The notes beneath the pieces are model-generated. The model searched no databases. It saw only the letters and a program-made list of their open reading frames with translations, and was not told where the DNA came from. 64,000 bases of DNA from Salvator merianae. Its lineage: Eukaryota > Chordata > Lepidosauria > Squamata > Teiidae. Of this stretch, positions 24,581-36,366 are shown in pieces (position 1 is the stretch's first letter; the number at the start of each line of letters is the position of its first letter). A program made the position numbers and the translations under genes. The stretch lies in assembly GCA_003586115.2 (NCBI GenBank), contig QVOM02000074.1, positions 4,056,521 to 4,120,520 of the forward strand. The letters are read 5' to 3'.

Positions 24581-24761
24581 GGTCCTTTACTGCACTGGGC
24601 CTTATTCCAGATTATATCCCAGAATAGGGACCTGTCATCCACATGCTAGTGTAGACTATGGAAGGCCCCAAGCAAGGCCTGCCACAATCTGAACCAGCAG
24701 GCAGATAGCAGAGCCCTATTCTGGGACATAATCTGGAATAAGGCCCAGTGCAGAAAGGGCC
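24581..24761. mobile_element. MITE, GGCCCTTTCTGCACTGGG termini (181 bases)
   Basis: Long inverted arms (GGTCCTTTACTGCACTGGGC at the left; GGCCCTTTCTGCACTGGGC read inward from the right) extend through CTTATTCCAGATTAT. CAT is duplicated on both sides (24578-24580, 24762-24764). Inserted in CR1. A half copy lies at 37520-37598. Confidence 0.8.
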
Positions 24762-25609
24762 CATGTCTTCTGGCAGCAAACTCCATAGACCAATGACTGC
24801 TGGGTGAAAAAATTATTTCCCCTATCAATCCTAATTCTTCTGCCCATTATCTTCATAGAGTGCTCCCTGATTCTAGTGTTCTGCAATAGAAATAAGAATT
24901 AAAGATTTTATTTCTCTATCCACCTTTTCCACATGATGCGTGATTTTACATACTTCAGTCAGGTCACCTCTTAAACACTATCTTTCAAAGCTAAAGAGGC
25001 CTAGATATTCCAGCCACTTGATCATTCTGATTGCCTTTTTCTGCACTTTTTCCAGTTCCACAATATCCTTTCTGAGGTTAGTGACCATAATTGTACACAA
25101 AATTCCAAATGTGAATTCATTTTATAATGGGGTACAATGACACAGATTTATTTTCTGTTCCCTTCCTAATTACCCTTAGCACTGAATTTTCTTGTTTTAC
25201 TGCTGCTGCACACTGGGTTGACACCTTCATTGTGCTCTCCACCAGAACCCCAAGATCCTTTTCCTGGTTTGTCACAGAAAGTTTGGCCCCCATCAGTTTA
25301 TAGGTGTAATTGGTGTTCTTTCCTCTAATGTGCATCACTTTGCACTTACTAAGACTGAAGTGCATTTGCCACTTCGTTGTTCACCCACCCAATGTCAAGA
25401 GATCCCTCTGGAATTTTTTGTAATCTCTCTCAGTTTTTCTATCCTAAATAATTTCATGTCATCAGAAAACTTTGCTATCTCACTACTTACCTCTACTTCT
25501 AGATAATTTATGAATAAATTAAAAAGCATGGGTCTCATTACTGAACCTCGGGGGACCCCACTTTTTACTTTCCTCCACTCTGAGAACTGTCCATTTATTA
25601 CTACTCTCT

Positions 25610-27000
25610 GGCCACGTTCCAGCACAGCATTTAATTGGTTTATAGGCAGTTTTCAGTTCCTGTTGGCCCGACATGATCTTGCCTTTCTGTAGTTTTTCTG
25701 GACTAAACTGCAGAAATCTGGACTATTTTGCATTTGGATTTAATGAATTCTCAACCCATTTCAGATCACTAGCCCGTTTTACTTTTCAATGTGAGAATGC
25801 ACAAGGAGACTATTTGGAAGGGACTGTACTTTTTGGGGTGTGTGCAGAGGGAGGCCTCCCATTTCCTGCCGTCTAACGATGGACCTTGTAGTGAGTGTTG
25901 CACTTGGGAGGGAGGGCATCGTGACCAGCTGGGGTGGGTGGGCGGGAAGCACATTACTTCTTTGTACTTCCTTTATCGCCCCTTCCGCCACTGCCTGAGA
26001 AAAGAGAGGTGTCCTCCATTTTCCTTTGCCAATCTAAGGTCCTTCCTCCTCCTTTATTCCCCAACTGGCACTGCCAGGAAGAAATTAAAGGCCTCCTCCA
26101 CTTCCATCTACTAATTAAACTAAGTAGTAGTGCTCCTTCTAGGTTTACAGACTTTTGCACAAAATCACCACAGCGCTACAGCAAACTTCAGGCAGCAACA
26201 CGGTTCACTTTGGACTAATGCTAGGGTGGGAGGTACCGCAGCCAGCTGGAGAAAACACTGGGCAGAGGTGGACAAGTCAGTTCCAAAATGCATTCCTTGG
26301 TCCTGATTTCTCCCCCTTCTCCCACAATCTGGGGACTCTTTCCCTCATATTTGCATAAAAATGCAACCACACAGCAACAACATTAAGGCAAGGCAAGGTT
26401 AACTGCAGCTCCTGATCTCGAGTGCTTTTGGGGGATGGACATGTTGGATGTCTTTGCCGTGCTACCATGAGAGTGTTTTAATTCACAGCACTGCACCTGT
26501 TTGGGCGTGCAGCCCTCTTGCCCCTCCCCCCCCAAAAATCCCACTCACTATCAGTTTTGCCATCAGTACTACACAATTACACACACACCGCTGTGGGAGG
26601 TCTCAGGGGAAGATGAGGCAGAGTCCATTTGCTGGCCACTAACTTCACTATCACAATAATGGAGCCCAACACACATTCCCCCCTCTTCATGGATCTCTCC
26701 CTGCTTTTGTACTACTCTTAAATTGTGCAATTGGGCAAAGTGCAATTGCAGAGCAGAAATCACCATCTGCCTTTTAAGAAGCTTTATTGTGTGGTAGATG
26801 TGGTATCAAAGTTCTGCTTGTGTAGATATAGGCTGGAGGGGCTGAAGGAGCAAACAGAGAAGGAGCAAACAGCGAATGACCGGTAATGCCGCCAAGTGAA
26901 TCCATGTTCTGAGATGGCAGCAGGGATATATATGGAGGGTGGAACTCAGCTTGCCCACCCCTGCAAAGTCAAGATTTGAATGTTGGGACTGTAGCCTGTT
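25610..27000 (+). mobile_element. Harbinger-like element, copy B, right end missing
   Basis: It starts GGCCACGTTCCAGCACAGC and follows the family consensus (TTTTTCTGGACTAAACTGC near 25697, then the GAGGGAG/TTTCCTGCCGTC block). It loses similarity near 27000 before reaching the right terminus. It cut into the CR1 on its left. Confidence 0.7.
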
Positions 27001-27456
27001 TCCCGTTATTTAGCCAGCTACCAAACTAGGACAGAACCTGTCCCTTTTATCCCATGACTGGGAATTGTCCTCTTAATTTTGGGGGGGTATGTTTGCTTTT
27101 TTTGTTTCTTTTTTACCCTCAGCTTTCACATCACTACTTCCTGCTTTCATTTTCCACTTAGGCCAGAAGTATGTAAACGGCAGGAATGAGAACCAATCAG
27201 AACAGCGCTTCAGAGAGCAACCAATTGAAAATACAGAGGAAGGCGGCCACCTTGAATCAAAGAATGCATCACATCTGTTGCTAAGGAAGCTGTTGCCAGA
27301 CCTCAATTGCACATGGTAGGCAGTGTGGAAAGAAGAGGCAAGCGATGATGCTGTTCACCGGTGAGTTGTGTGGACACAGATAATTACATACACATAAAAT
27401 AATGCGGCTGCTCATTTGCGTGCAGATAAAAAGAGACTTGTCTGATCACACTCTTA
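27001..27456. other. no recognised feature
   Basis: Sequence between two Harbinger-like copies; unassigned. Confidence 0.4.
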
Positions 27457-27799
27457 GGCCGCGTTCTGACACAGCATTTAATCAGTTTACAGGCTGTCTT
27501 CAGTTCCCGCTGGCCTGACATGATCTTGCCTTTCCATAGTTTTTCTGGACTAAATTGGTGAAATCCAGACTACTTTGCATTTGGATTTAATGAGTTCTCA
27601 AGCCATTCCATCACTAGCCCATTTTTTTTTTGCGATGTGAGAACGAGGAAGGAGACTATTTGGGAGGGATCGTACTTTTGGGAGGGCATACAGAGGGAGG
27701 GATCCCCATTTCCTGCCGTCCAATGACCAACTTTGTTGTCGCGTTATGCTTGGGGGGGGGGTCAGCAGGGATGAGTGGGCAGGGAGCACAGTACTTCCT

Positions 27800-28170
27800 C
27801 CTCTCTAGACATGCGGAAATACACACGCACGCAGGGACAAGTTGGATGGGAAGTTTTCGCTTTCCCACCCTCAAATTGAGGCTGCCTAGAATTCTGTAGA
27901 CGTTCAGACTCGGCTAAAGCAGCAGCAGTTTCCCTCCTTTCTATGCGTGCAGACACACACTCGTGCAGGGACAAGCCTGCAAGTTTTCTTTCCCTTCTAC
28001 AGATTTGTGCAACTTCAGAGCTCTGCAGAACAATAGCAGCACCTCCCCTCATTTCTAGGCATGCAGACACCAAGAATAGAGAACGTGAAAGTGGAGAGGG
28101 GAGATGCTGCTCTTGTTCTGCGGAGCTCTGAACTTGCGCAATTCTGTAAAAGGGAAAGAAAACTTAAGGT
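27800..28170. repeat. imperfect tandem and inverted repeats inside copy C
   Basis: Three units begin with ACATGCGGAAATACAC, ATGCGTGCAGACACAC and GGCATGCAGACACC at about 27809, 27942 and 28059. The block AAGTTTTCTTTCCCTTCTAC at about 27981, running on through GCAGAGCTCTGAAG-type sequence, recurs inverted at about 28100-28168. Confidence 0.6.
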
Positions 28171-28298
28171 GGGGTTAGGCAGGCTGAAGAGCTGACAGGA
28201 CAGCAAGAGCAAGGGGAAGCCTGCAGAAAGGCTTTCCACCTCATGCCTATCTTGACCTGTCTTCTTCTGCCCCAGCTCTCTGCAACATACCCTCCTCC

Positions 28299-28299
28299 A

Positions 28300-28343
<44 letters not shown>
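28299..28343. repeat. CT then CA microsatellite
   Basis: (CT)n is followed directly by (CA)n. Confidence 0.95.
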
Positions 28344-28350
<7 letters not shown>

Positions 28351-28404
28351 AGAACGTTGCATGTAAGCCAGCAGCCGAGGAAAAGCGGGGGGAGGGGAGT
28401 TGAG

Positions 28405-28690
28405 AAGAAGAAGAAGAAGAACTTGGTTTTTATACCTCGCTTTTCTCGGCCGAAGTTGACTCAAAGCGGCTTACAAGGTTATTTTTCGCCCAAAGGCTTA
28501 CATCTGTCTATCTTCCGCATCACACAATGTGATGCTCCCTATTTATCTACTTGCAATTACTTGCTTTCAAACAGCTAGGTTGGCTGGAGCTAGAAGCCAG
28601 TAGAGGGCGCTCACCCCCTCTATACAGCAGACAGGGGCCTTGAACTCCGATCCTCCTATTGAAAGATCAGTGCCTTAGCCTGATGAGAGG
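28405..28690 (-). mobile_element. tRNA-derived SINE
   Basis: On the minus strand an A-box-like GCTAAGGCACTGATC is followed about 20 bases on by a B-box-like GAGTTCAAGGCCC, as in a tRNA-type internal polymerase III promoter. The body includes AGCGCCCTCTACTGGCTTC and ends AGCGAGGTATAAAAACCAAG with a CTT tail. It lies inside Harbinger copy C, so it inserted later. Confidence 0.65.
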
Positions 28691-29222
28691 CTAATGAGAG
28701 GATCATTAACACAGAGAGAGAGAGCTGAGGGATAACTTTTTTGTTGGAAAGAAAGAAATTTTATTCTTATTATTTTTAAAGCGTGGGAAAGTAAAAAAAA
28801 CAAAACCAAAACAACCAGCCACTCTCCCAAAGCAGTTTCTCCCCACACCTTGCTTTGATCCCTTGTTTAGGATCTAACAAGGAGATTAGGAGGCTTTTTT
28901 CTTTTAATTTTAAGAAGTGTTTGTAAAGGGCAGGAATCCCCCCCAAAAGGGCAGAGCTTGAGTTTCCCACCCCTGTGAAGTCAAGATTTGAACGTTGGGA
29001 CTGCAGCCAATCCCTGACTGCCCAGGGAGGGGAATTTGGCGAGGGGTGGAGGCAGAAAAAGTACGGTTTCCCCATGCCAACCACAGGAAACATCAGTGTG
29101 AGAATGAGCAAGTCCTAATTGAGTCCGTGTTAAAATGCAAGTGTGGGAACGATCAGAAGATGAATTCAGTCCTCATACTCTTCTGATACAGATTAAATTT
29201 ACAATGCTGGACTGCGCCCTTA

Positions 29223-29589
29223 GAGATTGGGGTTAAAAAGTTCCCATCCCTCTTTTTTCAAAGAAAAATTGGAAAAGCAGCAGAAAAATTCAGAAATGGC
29301 ATGAATTAAAATTAGAACATCTAGTGGTAGCACTGCAAAATGTTTATGAAATTTTTGGTTCCTCACTCACACCTTTTTGTAGCTCTGATTCGTAGAGCTC
29401 TCTCTTCACTGAACAGTAATATATGTTTTCTCTTAAAACAAATTCTTAAACTAATGCATCCAGACAGGCAGAGTAACACACATGCAGTCAGTACTGCAGA
29501 AAGAAACAGTCTTGTTTCAATAGTTATAAATATGTAAGCACTTCACTTGGGAAGACAGTGAACCTGGCAAACTGTTATCTCCTAATTTT
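29223..29589. other. no recognised feature
   Basis: AT-rich unique-looking DNA between copy C and the split L1. Confidence 0.4.
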
Positions 29590-29905
29590 GCAATAACACA
29601 TTAACACTCTCAAACGTGTTTTCTATTATCGCCAGTAGGAAAAGTTCTGGTTTAAAATGAGTATTTATCTTTAAGATCCTCTTCATAAATGTAAATATTT
29701 GCACCCAAACCTTTTTTGCTTTTACACATATGATAAAAAATGCCTTCTTGGTTTTTACATGTCCAACACTTACTTGACATACCTTGATACACTTTTGAAA
29801 TTTTATGAGGTGTTAAATACTATCAATACAACATCTTATATATGTTCTCTTTTAACATATTACATACAGTGAATTTCAAATCTTTAGTCAAAAGTTTTTC
29901 CCATT
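29590..29905 (-). mobile_element. L1 LINE, 3' piece of a split copy
   Basis: The minus strand encodes a KCWTCKNQEG...FYHMC zinc-knuckle end of L1 ORF2 and the following tail. It joins the piece at 31105-32010 when the Harbinger-like copy D and one ATT are removed. Confidence 0.75.
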
Positions 29906-31104
29906 GGCTGTGGTCCGACATCATATATTTAATCCATATTGGAAGAGTACAAAGACTGAATTCATCTTCTGATCATTCCCCCAGTTACATTTTAACACAG
30001 ACTCAATTCGTACTTGTTCGTTCTCACATGGTTGTTTCCCATGCTTGGCACGGAGAAAGAGTATCTCTTCTGCCTCCACCCCTCGTCAAATTCTCCTCCC
30101 TGTGCAGTCCGCAACTGGCTGCAGTCCCAACGTTCAAATCTTGACGTCACAGGGGTCGGAAAGTCAAGCTCTGCTCTCCGTATGTCACCACTGCTGCCTC
30201 AGAACATGGATTCATTTGGCAGCGTTACTAGTCATTCGCCATTTGCTCCTTCTCCCCCCTACAGCCTCTATCTACACAAGCAGAACTTTAAAACCATGTG
30301 TACTGCACTATTAAGCTTCTTAAAGGGCAGATGGCGATTTCTGCTCCCTTGCAAGTGTACTTTTGCGCAATTGCGCAATTTAAAAGTAGCACAAAAGCAG
30401 AGAGAGGTTCATGAAGAAGGGGAAACGTGGGGAGGGAACATGGGGGGGGGCTCTATTATCATGACAGTGCAGTTCACAGCCAGTGAATGGACTCTGTCTC
30501 ATCTCCCCCCGAAGACATCTGCAGCGGCATGTGTCCCCACTGTGTAGCTGTGTGCTGCTGATGGCAGAACTGATCTTGAGTGGGTTCTTTGTTGGGGCAA
30601 GAGGACTGCAACCCCAAACAGGCGCAGTTTCTTTTTTGGTTTAATCAGCAGATGGAAGTGGAGCAAGCCTTTAATTTCTTCCTGGCAGTGTTGAATGGGG
30701 GATAAAGAAAGAGAAAGGACTGCAGCTTAGCGAAGTAAAAATGAGGATGGTTTCTTTTCCCCTGGCAGCAACGGAAGGGGGCATAATGGAGGCAGAGGAA
30801 ACTACTGTGCTTCCTGCCCACCCACAAAATCTGTCATTGGACGGCACAAAATGGGAAGCCCTCCCTCTGCACGCCCCCCAAAAAGTACAGTACCTCCCAA
30901 ATAGTCTCCTTCCCCATTTTCATATCACAAAGTAAAGCGGGCTAACAATCTAGAGTGGCTTGAGAACTCATTAAATCCAAATACAAAGTAGTCCGGATTT
31001 CACCAATTTAGTCCAGAAAATCTACAGAACGTCAAGATCCTGTTGGGCCAGCAGGAACCGAAGTCAGCCTGTAAACTGATTAAATGCTGTGTCGGAATGT
31101 GGCC
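29906..31104 (-). mobile_element. Harbinger-like element, copy D (about 1.2 kb)
   Basis: Ends GGCTGTGGTCCGACATC and GTGTCGGAATGTGGCC, flanked by ATT (29903-29905, 31105-31107). Collinear and closely similar by eye to copy A over the whole length. Inserted in an L1. No transposase frame; shared open frames between copies A and D reflect shared DNA. Confidence 0.8.
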
Positions 31105-32010
31105 ATTGTTCCATCAAAATATTAAAACTAAAAATTTTTTGCCCATGTTATCATACATTCTTTAACTTGTTCTTATCCTAATTCTGTTTTCAGAAGTAGT
31201 TTATACAATGCCCCTATAATACCCCTCTCTTCTTTCTCAAGTTCTTCTTCCCATTTCTGTCTTTCTAATTTGAAGTTCATCCTTCTTTTATCCTCTTTAA
31301 AAACATGCATCAATTGGGCATACATAAACCATTGTACCTCCAACCTCTCCTGGTTTAACTGTTCCCTTGTTTTCAAGAAAAATTCATTTGTTTCATTGTT
31401 TTTACTCAACACCTCCTCATATTTAATCCATTTTTCTCTTCTCCCAGATTCTTTAAATAACCCCTCATGTGGTGAAACCCACGTTGGTATTTTAATGTAT
31501 AATCTACTTTTACATTTGTTCCAAACTTTCCACAAAGCGTGTCTTACATAGTGATTCTTAAAGGCAGCATTTACTTTTACCTTGTCATACCGTAAGCAAC
31601 CATGCCAACCATATCTTAAATCATAGCCTTCCAACTGCAACAATCTTTTGTCTCTTAACCAAAACCATTTCGCAATCCGGTTCAGGCAACAAGCAGCATA
31701 ATATAATTTTAAGTTCCGGAGACCCAACCCTCCTCTTTCTTTTGAGTCTTGCATCAATTTAAATCGTATTCTTGGCTTTTTACCTTACCATATAAATCTT
31801 GTCAAGTCCTGTTGCCACTGCGTAAATACCTCTTCGTTAATTATTACCAGTATAGATTGAAACAAAAATATCATTCTTGGCAAAACATTCATTTTTATGG
31901 CTGAGATTCTACCCAATAATGATAAACTCAATTTAAACCATCTTTCCAAATCTTGCTTGCTTTGAGACCAAAGTTTCACATAATTATTCTGATCCTAGTC
32001 CAATATATTG
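31105..32010 (-). mobile_element. L1 LINE ORF2 C-terminal region, 5' piece of a split copy
   Basis: The minus strand encodes SLSLLGRISAIKMNVLPR followed by KERGGLGLRNLKLYYAA, the conserved GGLGxPxLxxYYxA region after the L1 reverse transcriptase, and then EKWIKYEEVL. About 195 codons remain open (31173-31757), the longest intact LINE segment here, suggesting a fairly young copy. Confidence 0.85.
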
Positions 32011-32131
32011 ACCTCTCCACTGCATTGCTTCTCTCCAGCTGCACCCTCTGTTTTCACTAGGAGAGAAACCCTTTTTTCAGCAGGTGCCCTGGGAAATTTC
32101 TGCACCTATTTTGCCTTTGACAATTAAAAAA

Positions 32132-32150
32132 AAAAAAAAAAAAGAACTTG
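32132..32150. repeat. poly(A) run
   Basis: Eighteen A residues, perhaps the tail of an unrecognised retroelement. Confidence 0.7.
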
Positions 32151-32324
32151 CACCCACACATTAGAGTTATCATCCATAAATTTGAACCCATTTTCCCTAG
32201 CATCTACTCTCTTGACCTATTCTCATGGTCTAAAGGATGGAGGTTGCTCATGCACAAAGACCCGTGCAGTTCCCTAGCATCTCTTTGGAAGAGGCAATCT
32301 GAAACTACTTAGGCCCTGTTACTG

Positions 32325-32800
32325 ACGATACTGTGGCTGCTTCTGTGCCTGTGCAGGAGGGGTCTGTTTCTGGACCAGAGCAGGGAGATGTTGCATTTCC
32401 ATGGCCTCTGCACCCCAGCCTTTGCACATGTCAAGGTCAGGAAATGAAAGTTCCCCAGAAATGGTCCCAGAAGTTAGCCATTTGAAGTGCTTCACTTAAT
32501 GGCCCTGGGCAGAGAACACAAAAGGCATGTCACTCCTGCCACTGCCAGCCCTCTGTGCAGCATCAGCAAGACCAAATCATGACCACACTCCCTTTACAGA
32601 GCAGTATCTCCTGCTCTTCAAAACGTCTGTTTCTGAGAGCAGTTTCCACTCTTGGGAACAGGATAGGCATTAGATGGGTGCAGTGACATGTGACAGTGAC
32701 TTTCACAGCCCTATCGCATGCCCATTTTTGGCTGTGCAGATTCACCTGTGTGAATATGTCCATGTGGCCATGGACTGTCATAAAGGACATCTTTACCTTT
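32325..32800. repeat. uncharacterised repeat related to 60860-61330
   Basis: Both regions share the order of GGCCC(T)...TTCACTTNATGGCNCTGGGCAG, then CCTCTGTGCA and GTGCAGTGA. Starts like a Harbinger end (AGGCCCTGTTACTGAC), but the other terminus is unclear. Confidence 0.4.
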
Positions 32801-32854
32801 TACTTTCCTCTCAGGTACCAATGTTGCAAAAATTATTCTGGTAGAATATGCTAC

Positions 32855-32935
32855 TATTTGTTTGTTTATGTTTTTATCCTGCTCCATACCCAAGCGTCTC
32901 AGGGCACGTTACAACAATAAAAATAAGTTAAAAAT
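32855..32935 (-). mobile_element. L2-like LINE 3' tail
   Basis: On the minus strand GTGCCCTGAGACGCTTGGGT and GGATAAAAACATAAAC match the L2 3' end seen complete at 59035-59090. Confidence 0.5.
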
Positions 32936-33516
32936 AGCCTTCTAAAAACAATGATAGTTTCTGAAAATGGGGACAGAAAGCTGTTTCCTCAGCCAAATGC
33001 CAGGGTAAATAGGTGCTTTTGTTATCATTGTTGTCATTTTGTGACTTGGTAATTCTAAGGAATAGTGAAGACCATGAAGCTGGGCTCAAATTATAAGGAT
33101 TTAGGAAGTGTTCCTTTTAGATTTGACATAGGAGTCCTTCATAGCATAATTATTTGGTCCATGTTTCCCCTTCGTGATGCTTCAGTCCATAATTGGCTAG
33201 TTCATACAGATGCAAAAAAGTACATGGCTTACTGTGTGTTTCTGCATCCACAATGTCTTACTATCCCCATCCTTGGTCCCCTGAGAATGGGCCCTTCCCT
33301 CTCTACCCATCTTATCCTGTGCTTCCTCTCCTGCCTGATAACTGGATGTTACTCCATCAACCATTTTTTCTTCTCATCTTCTCCAGCTTCCCATCCCTAA
33401 ACATGTTGCCCCTGAAATAAAAAGGCACAGAATTGTTCCGTTTATTTAATCTCCTTTCAGCATCTGCACAGCAGCACATCAGAAGTCCAGCACTCCAGGG
33501 CAGGACTGTACTTATA

Positions 33517-33955
33517 GAACATAGAATCATAGAGTTGGAAGGGACCTCCAGGGTCATCGAGTCTAAACCCCTGCTCAATGCAGGATTCACTAAACCATCC
33601 CAGACAGATATCTGTCCAGCCACTCCTTGAAGACCTCCAGCTAAGGAGAGCCCACCACCTCCTGTGGTAACCTGTTCCAATGACTGATTGCCCTTACGGT
33701 CAGAAAGTTTTTTCTAATATCTAGTCTGTATCTACTCCCTTGAAGTTTCATCCCATTGTTTCTAGTCCTTCCTTCTAGTGTAAGCGGGAACAGGGCCAGT
33801 GCCTCTGCACTGTGACAGCCCTTCGGATACTTGAAAACAGCTATCATCTCTCCTCTCAGTCTTCCCTTCTGCAGGCTAAACATTCCTAGGTCCTTCAACT
33901 GTTCCTTGTGGGACATGATTTGCAGACCACTCACCATTTTGGTCGCCGTTCTATG
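33517..33955 (-). mobile_element. CR1 LINE 3' end
   Basis: Minus-strand translation includes HKEQLKDLGMFSLQKGRLRG, the typical CR1 C-terminal region, and the element ends CCAACTCTATGATTCTATGT, the CR1 3' repeat. Confidence 0.85.
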
Positions 33956-35339
33956 AACATGCTTAATGTGGTTGTGGCATCTGCCTGCCTAGTTCCTGCT
34001 TTACTTCTTCCTCACCCCACCTCCCACACTGTCCTACAGTCCCTTTCCAGCCTCCAGTGCCCGCAATCTGGCTCTCTTGCCCACGGTCACAGTTACTTTC
34101 CCACCATCCCACCAGCCTGGTTCTGGTGGCTCCAGCCCCAGGCGCTCTTTTTGCTTTTCCCCTCCTACTCAGGCCAGGCTCATCTTCTGACTGACTGACC
34201 GCCCCTTCTCTCTCATGGTTACAAGGCAACCACAAGCATCATCATAATGACTTCTATATTGCATTGTGTCGCCGTCAAGAATCACAATGGCTGCAAACTT
34301 CCTCAGAGGACGATGTTGGCTAGCAGAGAAGCCAGAAGTAAATACAAGGGTGATGGTGGAAAAGAGCACTGATTGCAGGGCAAGAGAAAGCTACAAAACA
34401 TAGAGCATATATAACAAGGTTTGAAAGATTGCCCTGCCTTATTGTCTATGGGTGGGTGGGACGAGAAGCCCAAGCAGTAATAGCAGTGGCTTGAAAGAAG
34501 ACAAACCAAAGGAAGGGAGGTCCTTGTAATCCTTCTGCCTATTAAAATGGAATAGAGGAATCCAAGTTTCCAAACAGAGTGAGTACAAGGGAAGCCAGCT
34601 CAGTTAGGAGCAGTGGGCAAGCCCAAAGGGAAAAATATGCCCAGATAGGCAAACTTGCTTTGGAGGATACTGACCCACACTCTGCAAAGGGAGACAGAAA
34701 GGAGACTGTAGTGCAGCTTTCATAGGACAATGTGAATCTGAGGTCCTAAGCAGATGTGCAAACATCAGTAAAAAAAAATAAAGATGAAGGAAAAAAGAGA
34801 GATGAAGCAGAAACGGAATACACACAATAGAGGGTTTTACCTGTATGCATGTTATGGAGAAAGTTGCACAAAGTAAAGAAGGCACAGGAGGGTTCCTTTA
34901 CTGCTGTGCTGGCTTATGTCCAGGTACAAGGGAATGACGGTACCATGATCCATGAACACTGAGGAGCAGACCAGAGCCTGCAGCAACCCACTCCACAATT
35001 ATTCCACTCCTCCCTCAAACTCTGGGAATGGTAATTGAGGAACGGGTAACATCTTTCTCTGATGGCACAGGAACATCCTGGTATCATCCCCAAATAATGT
35101 GTTGCACTGGCCACATCAAAGTAGTGAGCCAAACTAGTGCTCAAAAAATAGACTTATTTAGAGATGCTGGGGAACTGAACATGGATCTTTGTGCATGAGT
35201 AGCCTCCATCCTTTAAACCTGGAGAGTTCAAGAGGTCTATTATTTATTTGCAGGTCATTTGCTTATAGTTATTATTTTTAATGTCACACCTCTGTTCTTA
35301 TCGATGAGATCTTATGCTTTATTCAGCCTTGAAAAATGA
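33956..35339. other. no recognised feature
   Basis: Unique-looking DNA without a supported gene. Confidence 0.45.
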
Positions 35340-35822
35340 CAATTAAGAGATGACCTGATTTAAGTATATAAATTCATGTACTGCGTGGAAAAGATGGACT
35401 GAGAAAAAATATTTTCTCTATCACACAACATTAGAATCAGGGGTCACTCCATAATGCAGATGGGCAGGAGCGTTAGGACTGACAAGGAGAAGTATTTTTC
35501 ACCCAGGGAGTCATCAGTCTCTGGAATTTACTACCAGAAGAGGTGGTGACAGCAACCAGCCTGGATCACTTTAAGAAAGGATTGGTCAGATTCGTGGAGG
35601 GATCAATGACTACTAGAACTGATACCTAGGTAACACCTCCAGGTTGGAGAGACAGGCAGGATGCCTCTAAATGCTACTTGCAGGGAGTTGAGAACAGGTG
35701 AAGGTTTTGCCTTTGTCTTCTGCTTTGGAATGCCCAAAGCAATTGGTGGGCCACCCTGTGAGACAGGATGCTGGACTAGATGGCTTGTGGCCCATGTAGC
35801 AGGGCTCATCTTATGTTCTTAA
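35340..35822 (+). mobile_element. CR1 LINE 3' end
   Basis: It contains GGTCACTCCATAATGCAGAT, TGGAATTTACTACCAGAAGA and ATGCTGGACTAGATGGCTTG, then a CTTATGTTCTTAA tail, the same series as at 8330-8686. Confidence 0.85.
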
Positions 35823-36366
35823 TCTGCAGCATATTTCATAAATCAAGCCACCCTGTTCCAATACACAGGAGAGTCATTTCCTTAGTTTGAATATATTTGC
35901 TCTTCCCTTTTCTCTGCTGTCATCTCTAAAAAAAAAAACAGTACCAAGTTATGCTTATGATGAATATTGCTTAGCTCATATTGGAAACTTTCCATTTCAA
36001 GTGACTTCCCTCCTTTCTTTCAACCCATCTTGATCCACCCCTGCTCTCCAGTGCATTTGTTTTAGGAAAGAAGCAATTTATATCACTGATTGACAGTGAT
36101 CACTTAAATGTTTCAGAATTTTCATTTCTGTATAGAAAGAACAATTCCAGTCCTGATCACCTCAGATTTTTATCCTTCTCGTGTTGGAGGGGAGACTTAC
36201 TCCATTTCTTCACTTGTCAGTTCAATGATCCCAGTGATATTAATTTTTCTCATTATGCTTCTCATCAGTTTTGTCAATTACAAAACTGTAAAGATCTGTC
36301 AATTTAAACTGTCACCATCAAAGCGCACACCTCCCCCATTTCTTCTCTGGCTTGCTGTGTCTCTAT
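35823..36366. other. no recognised feature
   Basis: Includes an open frame with a hydrophobic stretch (PVILIFLIMLLISFV) that I do not accept as a gene. Confidence 0.4.

Larger units (their letters stand above)
23512..25609 (-). mobile_element. CR1 LINE pierced by three MITEs
   Basis: On the minus strand the sequence runs from reverse transcriptase (GVPRGSVMRPMLFNLFINY, then FSDDMKLF with Asp-Asp retained, then FSLSKCKVMHIRGKN and KDLGVLVESTMKVSTQCAAA) to the CR1 tail ending ATGTTCTTAAT at 23512. MITEs at 23526-23729, 23964-24544 and 24581-24761 interrupt it, and CR1 resumes cleanly after each. Its 5' end is cut at 25610 by a Harbinger-like element. Confidence 0.85.
27457..29219 (+). mobile_element. 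Harbinger-like element, copy C, expanded (1.76 kb)
   Basis: Starts GGCCGCGTTCTGACACAGC, ends GCTGGACTGCGCCC, with TTA duplicated at 27454-27456 and 29220-29222. It is about 560 bases longer than copies A and D because of an internal region with imperfect tandem units, an inverted repeat, a dinucleotide tract and a SINE. No transposase frame. Confidence 0.75.

Noticed and set aside
29842..30547. 177-codon frame similar to a frame at 11203-11615
   Set aside because: The similarity comes from copies D and E of the same non-autonomous transposon; the frames are not consistently open in all copies.
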